This document shows positions 23,041 through 32,263 of a stretch of 62,500 nt of DNA, one piece after another. Source of the DNA: Symbiodinium natans (Eukaryota; Sar; Dinophyceae; Suessiales; Symbiodiniaceae); assembly GCA_905221605.1 (NCBI GenBank), contig CAJNDS010002468.1, positions 1,102,501 through 1,165,000 of the forward strand, read 5' to 3'. A program made the translations under genes and the position numbers. The notes beneath the pieces are model-generated. The model saw nothing but the letters and a program-made list of their open reading frames with translations. It was not told the DNA's origin and did not search any database. The number at the start of each line of letters is the position of its first letter. Positions within the stretch are counted from its first letter, which is position 1.

Positions 23041-24192
23041 GATCCAGGGTCCCTTACACATTCCTTTTTTGGGGGTTGAGGTTCCCGTAGAAGCCCTTCC
23101 ATTATACGTATATTAAAACACTATTTGCTATAGATAAGTATCTGCAAAAAATACTAGATAAACTACATATTATATGTATATTTATATTTATTTATTTATT
23201 GATTTATTTATTGATGTATTATTATTATATACATATATATATATATATCAGCAAGGCACCCTTGTTATTCCTAGGTTACTGCTTGGGTCTGGGTTTCAGA
23301 AGTGTTGTGTGTTTTGAGGTAAGTGGCTGCGGCAGGCCGCTCCTCCTAGAAATGCCCAGAAATGCCTGGTATGGGTGGGGTTTAGGGTTTAGGGTTTGGG
23401 GTTTAGGGTTTGGGGTTTGGGGTTTGGGGTTGGGGTTTAGGGCTTCGGGTTTTCGGGGGGGAGGGGCGGTGGGTGGGCGGAGTTGATGCTACAGGTTTGC
23501 CGTCGCACCCTTGGGGGCTTTGCCAGTGTAGGCATTCTTGAGCGTCGTGCCCAAGATGATTGCCATCATGCGGGTTGGCTCTACTTGAATGCACGTGTGC
23601 AGCTGCCGCAGAATCTGTTTTCCCCCAAGGGTAAGATATATCAAGGCGAAGACATGACCGCTTGAAATGTTGATTTCGGAGCCGCGAGGTCTGAGGCTCT
23701 AGGGTTCAGGGTTAGTCTTGAGGGTTTAGGGCCCTTGAATATCGGAACCGTCCTAAACCTCATCCCTAATCCTGAAACCCTATAAGCCCTAAACCCTCCG
23801 CATAAGTAACCCCGCTACTTAAGGGATGGCAGGTGGGAGCCCGTCTGGTTGCTGTCGCGATGGCTCGGCTCAATCACAGGGAGCTTGTCAAAGAGCTAGC
23901 AGGCCCCCAGGAGAAGTAGACCCACATGTTGCTCCCTAAGCCCTAAACCTGAACCCTGCACCGTGAGCCCGAAACCCTAAACCTAAACCCTAAGCACGAA
24001 ATAACCCTTTTCCAGAGTACGTACCGTAAACCCTGGACCCCAAAGAGCAAAAACCCTGTAACTTATACACATTATGTGTACCCTAGCTTGGCGTACAGGC
24101 TTCGTCTAGGCAAACCTCGAAGACGCAAACCGACAAAGACAGAGCTTCATGAACTTCACTAAGGTCTAAGTTTGAGACTCCTGAAGCCTCAG

Positions 24193-24277
24193 CGGTCGCG
24201 CGATGCTGGCGCTGAAGCTCACAGTGCCCGATGGAACAGCTCAGAAGTCGGCGCCCGACCTCCTCGAACTTTGGCAA
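24193..24277 (+). CDS. Exon-like island uv
   Basis: Acceptor AGCCTCAG; the frame set by island u reads GRAMLALK then LTVPDGTAQKSAPDLLELWQ. A GA donor (GAATTATG) would join it in phase to the island at 24855; TTTAGGG follows immediately. The opposite strand is open for 64 codons, but orientation of flanking arrays and phase favour the + strand. Confidence 0.5.
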
Positions 24278-24437
24278 GAATTATGTTAGGGTTTAGGGTT
24301 TATAGGGTTTAGGGTTTAGGGTTTAGGGGGTTTAGGGTTTAGGGTTTAGGGTTTAGGGTTTACGGCCTAGGGTTTAGGGTTTAGGGTTTCGGGTTATGTG
24401 GGGTGTCTGGACACCTTTGGCAAGAATTGTAGGGTAT

Positions 24438-24569
24438 GAGTTGGGGTTGTTCCCCCCCCAACCCCCCCCCAATAACAAACAGTCCTGAACAGGGATTATG
24501 GTACCCCCCCCCCCCCCCCCGATTATAATCCCTCTTAAGCACTGTTAGAATAAGGGGCAACATCCCAAG
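24438..24569. mobile_element. MITE-like element, family F, copy 1
   Basis: Left end GAGTTGGGGTTGTTCC and right end GGCAACATCCCAAG are imperfect inverted partners. The interior has GGGATTATGG...ATTATAATCCC and a poly-C run. Related copies lie at 7068, 31100, 42266 and 42779. Confidence 0.6.
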
Positions 24570-24854
24570 GTATCAGGTTCAGGGTTCAGGGTTTACGGTT
24601 TACTGTTTAGGGTTTAGGGTTGGGTTGTGAGTGCCCTGAAACTCCAAGCAGGTCAGTATAAAGACTTCTGACAAGATTTGGCTCATGGGTGTTTAGGCTC
24701 AGATTGTTTTTTTGCGCTTCGGGTTTGTGCCCACACTCAACCCCAAACCCCAAACCCCAAACCCAAAGCCCCAAACCCCAAACCCTAAAGCCTAAATGAG
24801 CCCTAAACCCTAAACAAGAAAAAACCAAAACGAAAACCACACCAATCCGCGTAG

Positions 24855-24920
24855 GATTGGTTCCGGCAACGAGATCGGGAGCTTTTCGATCACCTCGAGG
24901 AGTGGCTGAACCGACTGCAG
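24855..24920 (+). CDS. Exon-like island v, EWLNRLQ motif
   Basis: Acceptor CGCGTAG, reading DWFRQRDR then ELFDHLEEWLNRLQ. A GC donor at 24921 gives phase 0; reading on to AMEN with a GT donor at 24934 is possible. The motif LxxHLEEWLxRLQ recurs in the island at 29244, suggesting an internal protein repeat. Confidence 0.65.
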
Positions 24921-25463
24921 GCCATGGAGAATCGTAGGGTTTAGGGTTTAGGGTTTAGGGTTTACGGTTTATGGTTTACGGGTTAGGGTTTAGAGTGTAA
25001 GTTTCAAGTTGAGGGTTTGTGTTTGGGGCTCCTTGCCGAGTCAAGGACTTAGGGTTTGGGTCTTTTCGGAACCCAAAGGCAACAACATTTGAGTCTTTAG
25101 GCCTTCTTGCGGAAGGCTCGCACCCCTAAGGTTGTACCCCTTAAGGTTTCCCTCAATATACTCCCAACATGGCCTTTTTTGTTTAACCCTAAACCCTAAA
25201 TCTTAAATCCCTGAACCCTAAACCCTAAACCCTAAACCCTAAACCCTAAACCCTAAACCCTAAACCCCCAACCCTCCCTCAATAGACTCCGGGTGTGGCC
25301 CTTACCTTCCCTTAGAGACACTTTCTAAAGGGTCCCTAAACCCGAGGGTGCCACCTGGGTTCAAGGTAGAGTCCCTTGAAGCATTTAGGGTTTAGGGTTT
25401 AGGGTATAGGGTTTAGGGTTTAGGGTCCCCGTAACCCACCTTACTAACCCTACTTACTAAGCC

Positions 25464-25772
25464 GAACGGGCTTGTGGCCGAGTCCGGGCCAAGGAGCTTC
25501 TTGTTGAGAAGCCTGTGGCTTGAAACAAGGTCCTGTTCAAGCGACTCTCTCTGGTCTACGACCAGAAGAGTTTGGAGGAACAGGGGCACATGGTTCAGCC
25601 CGGTTCGGCTGTGCATGCGGACTACCTACAAGTGCCTGTGCTCGGCCGTGAAGACCTTGCGATGGAGACAGGGGCCGAGCTCAGTGACCTTGTGAAGGAT
25701 TTTGGCCCGAGCACTGCCTCGGCCGCCGACGCTGCCGATGCCCAGAAGAATGTGGGGTTTTACGAACAATAA
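25464..25772 (+). pseudogene. Captured gene fragment with an in-frame TGA
   Basis: One frame reads RVRAKELLVEKPVA, a TGA at 25521, then NKVLFKRLSLVYDQKSLEEQ, ADYLQVPVLGREDLAMETG and ends with VGFYEQ and TAA. The style is that of a genuine protein C-terminus. It sits inside an intron-like interval between islands v and w, next to a decayed family A element end. The in-frame stop suggests a pseudogene; no spliced leader or known family seen. Confidence 0.5.
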
Positions 25773-25850
25773 GAGACCCCTAATTAGACCTTAGATCATA
25801 AGGGCCCAAGTCAGGTACCCCTAATTTCGGGAAACCCCCCCCATATTGCA

Positions 25851-26012
25851 GAGCAGGAGGAGTCTTCAGCTTCGGAAGAGGGGGAGGGGGAGGGACGTGT
25901 CTTGTTTCGCGCGCCGTCCACTGCAGACTCCTGCATGTCTGCTGTCTTTATGCCTAAATTCTTGCTAGGGTGCAAGTACAAATTGAGCTCTATACCTAAA
26001 CACCCTACGTAA
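25851..26012 (+). pseudogene. Second captured fragment, acidic
   Basis: After an acceptor-like CATATTGCAG, EQEESSASEEGEGEGRVLF then RAPSTADSCMSAVFMPKF continues to a TAA at 26010. Same frame register as the fragment ending at 25772, only 78 bases away, so both may derive from one inserted gene. Confidence 0.4.
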
Positions 26013-26567
26013 CCCTAAACCCCACACCCTAAGCCCCCACGTAAAACAGTGACCCTCAGGCTCAGAACAGCCCCAAGAACCTCATGGGGCAGGGCCGTTA
26101 CTCCTAAAACCCAAGATAAGAGTACACGGAGCCTCAGAAGGAATTCCTCAAAGCTCCTAAAGCCCCTCAACCCACCCCCCCCCCCCCACCAACAAACAAG
26201 AACAACTAGAACAATAGCCCTTGGAGCCTTGCCCTTCAACTCTAAACCCTAAACCCCAACCCCAAACCCTAAACCCTAAACCCTAAACCCTACACCCATG
26301 CCCCAGAACGCCGGCGCCCGTTCACCCGTTCAAGGCGCCCCTAGGGCCTTAGGCTTAAAATAGCCCAAAATCCTTCAGGTAGGAAGGCCCTAATGCCTTA
26401 AAGAGCCTTTAGTTGACAAGAGATAGAGCCTTCGGGTATGTAAACCCTAAACGCCTAAACCCTGAACCCTAAACCCTAAACCCTAAACCCTAAACCCTAA
26501 ACCCTAAACCCTAAACCCTAAACCCTAAACCCTAAACCCTAAACCCTAAACCCTACTTACCGCACAG

Positions 26568-26648
26568 CTCCAGTGTCAGCTCCAGGCACTCCTGGACAAG
26601 ACGGCCTTCGGGGAGAGCCTCAATGGCTCGCTGAATGGCCGGAAGAAG
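26568..26648 (+). CDS. Exon-like island w
   Basis: Acceptor ACCGCACAG, reading LQCQLQALLDK then TAFGESLNGSLNGRKK; GC donor (GCGAAGTG). Phase 0 both ends. A long CCCTAAA array lies left; C-rich DNA also follows on the right. Confidence 0.65.
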
Positions 26649-27341
26649 GCGAAGTGTCCCTAAACCCCAAACCCTAAGCCCTAAACCCTAAACCCTAAAC
26701 CCGAAACCCTAAACCCTAAACCCCAAACCCTAAACCCTAAACCCTAAACTTTATTTATTTTGTTTTTTTGGGAGGGGGTGGGGTTTAGGGCTCAGTGTGT
26801 TTCAGAAAGTTGAACGGGGGGTTTTAGGGTTTCCCGAGGGTCCTTGCTGGGATTTGGACCGGCTGCCGGCTGAGGTGCTTTAAAGCCCTCAGCTCTTGGA
26901 ATTTCTGACATGAACCCGAAACTGTAGGGGTTTAGGGTTTAGGGGTTTAGGGGTTTAGGGGTTTAGGGGTCCGTGGAACCCTAAAAGCCCCAAAATCCTT
27001 AGGGTTTCGGGTTCAGGGTTTAGGGTTTAGGGTTTAGGGTTTAGGGCTTCGGACCCTGAACCCTAATACCCTAATACCCAGGAGCCCTGAAACCCCAAGT
27101 CCCTGAGACCCTAAGACCCCCGAAGCCCTAGATACGCCCTCGAGCCCTAAAGCCCTAAAAAGCCCTAAGAAGCCCTAAAAAGCCCTAAACCCTAAAGAAG
27201 CCCTAAAAACCCACTGAACCCTATAAGACCCTGAGACCCCAAAGCCCGAGATACCCCCTCAAGACCCTAAACCCTAAACCCTAAACCCTAAACCCTAAAC
27301 CCTAAACCCTAAACCCTAAACCCTAAAGACCCGCGGGACAG

Positions 27342-27395
27342 GACACCAGCCTCCCGTGGTTCAAGGACCCCCAGGCGTGCCGCATGTGGTTTGGT
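27342..27395 (+). CDS. Exon-like island x
   Basis: Acceptor GCGGGACAG, reading DTSLPWFKDPQACRMWFG; GC donor (GCACCGGG). Phase 0 both ends, compatible with island w. Confidence 0.65.
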
Positions 27396-27440
27396 GCACC
27401 GGGGCGGGGGGGGTCCGGAGATTAGATGGGCAGTTTTCTT

Positions 27441-27598
27441 TGGGGTTTTAGGGCTTTAGGGTTTTAGGGTTTTAGGGTTTTAGGGTTTTAGGGTTTTAGG
27501 GTTTTAGGGTTTTTGGGTTTTTGGGTTTTTGGGTTTTTGGGGTTTTACAGTTTTAGGGTCTTAGGGCTTTAGGGTCTTAGGGGGCTTTTGCAAGTAGG
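27441..27598 (+). repeat. GGGTTTTA octamer array
   Basis: About a dozen copies of GGGTTTTA, grading to GGGTTTTT and GGGTCTTA at the right. Another local octamer variant placed just after an exon. Confidence 0.93.
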
Positions 27599-28401
27599 GG
27601 CTTAGCTGTTTTTGCTGTTCGGGGTAACAAACTCAAAAATCTGAGGCAGCCTACAAAGCTTACCCTAAACCCTAAACCTTGAACCCTAAACCTTGAACCC
27701 TAAACCCTAAATCCTAAACCCTAAACCCTAGGCCTGAACACCCGAAGGCCCTCAATGTGAGTTCTCACAGAAGCCCTGGTATCAAAAAACCAGATTAGCT
27801 GGGACACGGGGCATGTCCCTTTGGCGCTAGTATAACGCTGGCTTCGCGAGCCAGCACCCTGCACTCTAACCCTTAGGCTCAACAGACCCCCAAAAAAGTA
27901 CTCAATACATATGATGTAAGAAGGCTACATTTCCAGGCTTTTTTGTGCCGAAAAGCCCTAAAATATGTAAAACACATGATGTACCAAGGCTTTTGGGGCC
28001 GAAAAGCCCCAAAATAAGCGTCCCAAGAGCCTTAGAAGAAGGTAAGCATTCAGCCGTTCGGCTCCAAGTGTGCATGCTGGAGTTGGAGCAGCTTGATTGT
28101 GTGTGCGTGTGACCCCCCTGAGCCCCCGAAGCCCTTACAGCCCTAAACCCTAAACCCTAAAGGCACATGTGTTGTTCAAACCCTAGAAGCCCTAAAAGTG
28201 GGGGAGAAGGGTTCTCATAAAAAGGCACTGTTGCTGTTCAAAACCCTACGGCCTAAAAGTGAGCCTTCACCAGGTCGCTGAAACCTGGAGCCACTGTAGC
28301 CAACCTTCACCACCTCTCAAGGTGCCCACAGTAGCCAAGAACAAAAGCCTGAATGCACAAAATTAACTCCCAAGTCATTCATCAGCCTTAAATCCCCAAA
28401 T

Positions 28402-28591
28402 TTCCCTAAACCCTAAACCCTAAACCCTAAACCCTAAACCCTAAACCCTAAACCCTAAACCCTAAACCCTAAACCCTAAACCCTAAACCCTAAACCCCTA
28501 ACCCTTAAACCCTAAACCCTAAACCCTAAACCCTAAACCCTAAACCCTAAACCCTAAACCCTAAACCCTAAACCCTAAACCCTAAACCCTA
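28402..28591 (-). repeat. Longest CCCTAAA array
   Basis: About 27 copies of CCCTAAA with one imperfect stretch near 28495-28505, ending directly before the short island at 28600. Confidence 0.97.
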
Positions 28592-28599
28592 AATTTAAG

Positions 28600-28635
28600 A
28601 GCCTCCGGCTCAAGCCGCCGACCCCGCAGGAGAAC
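28600..28635 (+). CDS. Short exon-like island, SLRLKPPTP, copy 1
   Basis: After TTTAAG, reads SLRLKPPTPQEN. The same 35-base segment with one change recurs at 31767. Phase 0 start suits island x. Its true donor is unclear (GT or GA options). Confidence 0.45.
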
Positions 28636-28679
28636 AAGTTTAAGGTTTGGGGTTTGGTGATTTTGTTTGCGGTTCCTGT

Positions 28680-28800
28680 TGGGGGGGGGGCGGGGGGGGG
28701 GGCGGGGGTGGTGGGGTGGGGTGGGGTGGGGTGGGGGGGGGGGGGGGGGGCGTGGGGGGGGTAAGGGGGGTGGGTGGGCGGGGGGGTGGGGCGGGCCGGG
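28680..28800 (+). repeat. G-rich low-complexity tract
   Basis: About 120 bases of G runs broken by C and T (GGGGTGGGGT and similar), with several potential G-quadruplexes. The 76-codon Pro-rich minus frame across it is not credible. Confidence 0.9.
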
Positions 28801-28898
28801 TCTAAACCCCAAACCCGAACCCTAAACCCTAAACCCTAAACCCTAAACCCTAAACCCTAAACCCTAAACCCTAAACCCTAAACCCTAAACCGCAACAG

Positions 28899-28984
28899 GC
28901 GAGCCTCACTTCGTTGCAAGACGAGGGCCGGGCCGTTTCCGTCTCCGAGGTGTTGAAGGACCTGGGCTGGGAATTTGAGCTCAA
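28899..28984 (+). CDS. Exon-like island y
   Basis: Acceptor CCGCAACAG, reading ASLTSLQDEGRA then VSVSEVLKDLGWEFELK. Strong protein character. GC donor (GCTTTAAGG) leaves phase 2, whereas the next island starts in phase 0; assigning the shared G to the left exon (end 28985) restores frame. Confidence 0.65.
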
Positions 28985-29243
28985 GCTTTAAGGTTTAGGC
29001 CTTGGGGTTTAGGGTTTAGGCTTTAGGGTTTAGGGTTTGGGGTTTAGGGTGTAGGGCATAGCTTTTAGGGTAGGGTGTAGGGCATAGGGTTTAGTGCGTG
29101 CGTGTGAGTGGGTGTGAGTGAGTGTCAACACAACGTGCTTGGATGCCCTAAACCCTAAACCCCTAAATCCTAACCCCTAAACCCTAAACCCTAATCCCCT
29201 AAACCCCTAAACCCTAAACCCTAAAGCCCGCGATCTGTTGCAG

Positions 29244-29290
29244 GAGAGTGACCAGAAGCTTCTGGAGCTCCTGGAAGACTGGCTATCCAG
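29244..29290 (+). CDS. Exon-like island z, EDWLSRLQ motif
   Basis: Acceptor CTGTTGCAG, reading ESDQ then KLLELLEDWLS; the frame continues RLQTVCLEE before TTTAGGG, so the donor could be GC at 29291 or up to 30 bases later. Similar to island v. Confidence 0.6.
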
Positions 29291-29323
29291 GCTCCAGACA
29301 GTCTGCCTCGAGGAGAGGGTGTA

Positions 29324-29448
29324 GGGTTTAGGGTTTAGGGTTTAGGGTTTAGGGTTTAGGGTTTAGGGTTTAAGGTTTAGGGTTTAGGGTTTAGGGTTTA
29401 GGGTTTAGGGTTTAGGGTCTAGGGTTTAGGGTTTAGGGTTTAGGGTTT
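29324..29448 (+). repeat. TTTAGGG array
   Basis: About 17 copies with two single-base variants, directly right of island z. Confidence 0.95.
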
Positions 29449-30103
29449 GGATTTAGGGTGTGAGGGGTAGGGTGGGTGGGTGGACTTCGAACAGACGTCG
29501 CTTGGGGACTGGGGCGAGCCGTATCAGGAGCAGAAGCCAGCATGAACATCACAACACGCCCGTTTTACGCCCATAGGCCCAGAACCCAAACCCCCTGCAA
29601 GCCCTGCAGGCCCTAAACCCTAAACCCTAAGCCCTAAACCCTAAACCCTAAACCCTGAACTCGAAGCCCCAAACCAGAAGCCCTAGACTCAGCCCAAGCG
29701 CCTGCCTAGTCTTCCTGGTTCCTGTGAAGGAGCTTGAGTCTCACATTCCGTTTCCATGCCCGTGCTTCTTTGTGGTAGATCTATCCCAAAGCCCGAGACC
29801 CTAAATCCTAAACCCCTGAACCCGTCGGGATCTTCGTCTTTAGTTTCGTTGACAAGAACCCGGCCTCTCGTCCTCAACATCGATGAACTCCAACCTCCAA
29901 CCCTCTGCATAGCCCTCCACCCCATACCCTTCACACTGAACCCTGAAAACCCTAAACCCTGAACCCTGAAAAAAACTCAACCTAACCCCACGCCCGGCAC
30001 CTTGACATCCCAAGACCGAATGGCTATGGAACATGTCTGCTCGAGCTATTTTGTTCTTGGTCAAACGCGCCGATCTGCTCTCTGGCTTAGGCGATATCGA
30101 GCC
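29449..30103. other. Intron-like stretch with a possible short coding patch
   Basis: Around 29483-29545 the frame FEQTSLGDWGEPYQEQKP ends at a TGA; it lies between a G-rich array on the left and a C-rich one on the right, the arrangement of an intron interior. The rest is degenerate CCCTAAA DNA up to about 29960, after which telomere repeats are absent for more than 1.3 kb. Confidence 0.4.
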
Positions 30104-30580
30104 ATGCAGGGCAGCATTCTTATGTTGATGTGCTGGGTTCAGGGTGGCATCGCCGTTCGCACCAGTGTCATGGCGAATGCCTCCGCCGACAGCGAGATGC
30201 CCTGTGCCTTGGGCTTGGGACGCTGCTGTGAGAGCAAGTGCAATGGCGAGCATGTGTACCACGGGAGATCCGACACCACGGTCACGTACACCGATTGCAC
30301 AGTCTCGGAGAACTGGGAATTCCAGATGGTCTCGCCCGGCAAGTTCAAGCCGGTGGATCGAAAGCTGTCCTTGGAAACGAAGTTGGCCCCGGGCTTCGAC
30401 GTGCCCTGGACGGCGAAGTACTTCTGCCAAGAGCGGTGCATCATCAGCACCCCGAGGACAAGGAGGGAGGATCCGCAGCCCCAAGATCAGAAGAGTGATG
30501 TCTTGCGTGCCGGTGGCGAGAGGAGCGATGCCCCAGTCTGTGCGTTCGACGAGCGACTTCTCTACACCCTTCTTGATTGA
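30104..30580 (+). CDS. Intronless Cys-rich hypothetical protein
   Basis: An uninterrupted frame of about 158 codons ends at TGA (30578-30580). From the ATG at 30104 the N-terminus is hydrophobic (GSILMLMCWVQGGIAV), possibly a signal or anchor sequence. Cysteines cluster as C34, C41, C42, C46, C65, then C108 and C112. The third codon position is rich in G/C in this frame. The frame stays open upstream, with another ATG at 30020, so the start is uncertain. It lies in a region free of telomere repeats between exon islands and has no visible introns, unlike everything around it, so it may be a retroposed or inserted gene. Overlapping open frames on both strands look like shadows. No family recognised. 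Confidence 0.55.
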   Translation: MQGSILMLMCWVQGGIAVRTSVMANASADSEMPCALGLGRCCESKCNGEHVYHGRSDTTVTYTDCTVSENWEFQMVSPGKFKPVDRKLSLETKLAPGFDVPWTAKYFCQERCIISTPRTRREDPQPQDQKSDVLRAGGERSDAPVCAFDERLLYTLLD

Positions 30581-30677
30581 CTGAGCCTCGTGGGCTTTGC
30601 ATCTGCCCGCGCGCCAGGCCCAACGCCGAAGTTCCTGAATGTGCCTTTACATAGGTACATGTACATACACACATGCA

Positions 30678-30730
30678 CATATATATATATATATATATTA
30701 ATATATATTAATATATATATATATATATAC
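30678..30730. repeat. TA dinucleotide microsatellite
   Basis: TATATA runs interrupted by TTAATA units; self-complementary and hairpin-forming. Confidence 0.93.
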
Positions 30731-30884
30731 ATTTTTCATAATGTTTTACATACACGCACGCATGTTTAACATGCATATGCATATGTGCTGCAATGTCAAA
30801 CCTTAAGCTTTTGGGCTTTTTCGGCTAATGCTCGACCCGAAGCCCGAAAATTGAAGAGCCGCCTTGTATACCCAAAATAGAATA

Positions 30885-30888
<4 letters not shown>

Positions 30889-30919
<31 letters not shown>
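30889..30919. repeat. Poly-C tract of about 30 bases
   Basis: An uninterrupted C run. Runs of this kind recur as G or C in the window and may be partly affected by sequencing length errors. Confidence 0.9.
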
Positions 30920-30921
<2 letters not shown>

Positions 30922-31093
30922 ACGGAAACCCCCTTTTTTCGGAAAACCCCCTTTTTTCGGAAACGCCCATAGTTGGCTAGTTTTCTGTAACGAGGGTCCA
31001 TGAAGCACTCAGAAGCTGAGAGTGCAGGGTCGTCGACTCTTGCTTCCTTTTTTTTATCGCGGTTTTTTTCCGGAAGGGGCTCTGATGAGGGCT

Positions 31094-31219
31094 TCGGGTT
31101 GCAATTGTCGCCCTTATACTCACAGTCCTTAATACAGATTCTACTCAATCGGGATTTTCGTATCCCCCCCTATTATAATCCCTATTAAGTGGTGTTAGTG
31201 CAAGGAGGAACATCCCAAG
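31094..31219. mobile_element. MITE-like element, family F, copy 2
   Basis: Right end GGAACATCCCAAG and interior TATTATAATCCCTATTAAG match the other family F copies; the left end (CTTCGGGTTGCAATTGTCGC) is decayed. Confidence 0.5.
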
Positions 31220-31248
31220 TTCCGGGTTCGAGGAAAAGGTGAAGACAG

Positions 31249-31307
31249 GTGTCGGCCCCTGAAGCTTCCCAGAGGTCCATGGGGCGTCTAAAGGGCTCCT
31301 TCAGGAT
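31249..31307 (+). CDS. Exon-like island bb
   Basis: Acceptor GTGAAGACAG, reading VSAPEASQRSMGRLKGSFR; GC donor (GCAACAAGGG). The exon end is duplicated on the far side of the TTTAGGG array that follows (31357-31370). Phase 2 out. Confidence 0.55.
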
Positions 31308-31766
31308 GCAACAAGGGTTTTAGGGTTTAGGGTTTAGGGTTTAGGGTTTAGGGTTTAGGATGCAACAGGGCGCCCCAGGGTAGTCTTTAGAATTCCGGAG
31401 GGCCGGAAAGTTGAGGGAGTCTAGGTTCGGTTTAGGGTTTAGGAATTAGGATTTTAGGAGTTTAGGGTTTTAGTGTTTTAGGGTTTTAGGGTTTTAGGGT
31501 TTGGGGGTCTTAGGGTTTTAGGGTTTTAGAGTTTTAGGGTTTAGGGTTACCCCCCCCCCCCCCAAAAGAATTATAAAACATCCTTGAGCCTTTGAGGTCT
31601 ATGGGCATTCTTTAAGGTGGGAGGGAATTTTGAGCGACCAACACCCATGAAACCTAGGACCGGAAGCCCCAAACCCCCCCAAAAAATCCGTCACCCTGAT
31701 GCCCGCCTAGACCCTAAACCCTGAACCCTAAAGCCCAAACCCGAAACCCTAAACCCTATTTTTCAG

Positions 31767-31800
31767 AGCCTCCGGCTCAAGCCGCCGACCCCGCTGGAGC
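31767..31800 (+). CDS. Short exon-like island, SLRLKPPTP, copy 2
   Basis: After acceptor TTTTTCAG, reads SLRLKPPTPLEH, a copy of the island at 28600 with one base change within 35. One of the two is probably a duplicated or alternative exon. Confidence 0.45.
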
Positions 31801-31902
31801 ATAGTTGAGAGGTCTAAACCCGCTCGCATGGTTCGAAGATCATCCCAGCCTGCTCGGCAGAGTTCTGTGAAACGTTTGGGGGGGGGTAGGGGGTAGCACC
31901 GG

Positions 31903-32085
31903 GTTGGTGCCGAAAACACTGATTTTGCTGAGGGCGCCCCTACCCCCTGTGCTGAACCGCCTGTTTACGCTGTGCGGGTGGCGCGGTCCTCCACGAAAAA
32001 ATTGTGCACCGACCCCCCCTACCAGGTTTTCACCTCCTCAAACCCATCCAACACGCCGCCAGGGTCGGCGGACCCTGAACCCTAA
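31903..32085 (+). pseudogene. Possible gene fragment, 60 codons
   Basis: Reads VGAENTDFAEGAPTPCAEP, then PVYAVRVARSSTKKLCTDP, to a TAA inside CCCTAAA. Not repeat-like, but a second frame is also open and no splice sites fix it. Confidence 0.3.
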
Positions 32086-32218
32086 ACCCTAACCCCGAAA
32101 CCCTAAACCCGAAACCCTAAACCCTAAGCCCTAAGCCCTAAACCCCAAACCCTAAACCCTAAACCCTAAACCCTAAGCCCTAAACCCTAAACCCTAACCC
32201 TCAAGCCCAAGCCGCAAG

Positions 32219-32263
32219 CGCTCTCCGAAGGAGTCGGCTCCAATGTACAACTTCAAGTCGGAG
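32219..32263 (+). CDS. Exon-like island cc
   Basis: Acceptor GCCGCAAG, reading RSPKESAPMYNFKSE; GC donor (GCGGGTTTAG). CCCTAAA lies left, degenerate TTTAGGG right. Confidence 0.55.

Larger units (their letters stand above)
30581..31093. other. Spacer with TA microsatellite and poly-C
   Basis: Unique AT-rich DNA, a (TA)n stretch at about 30678-30730, then a 30-base poly-C run (30889-30919) and the short repeat CCCCTTTTTTCGGAAA in two copies. No convincing gene. Confidence 0.6.

Noticed and set aside
24083-24277. 64-codon minus-strand ORF
   Set aside because: Protein-like, but the + strand frame is in phase with the preceding exon and the flanking arrays have the + orientation.
28582-28812. 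Pro-rich minus-strand ORF
   Set aside because: Simply the complement of a G-rich low-complexity tract.
30043-30066. Relic of the dinoflagellate spliced leader
   Set aside because: AGCTATTTTGTTCTTGGTCAA resembles the leader only in part (AGC.ATTTTG and TCAA) and lies inside an open frame; too weak to claim.
29840-30484. 214-codon minus-strand ORF
   Set aside because: It overlaps the + frame at 30104-30580, whose cysteine spacing and third-position G/C look genuine; the minus frame runs on into repeat DNA.
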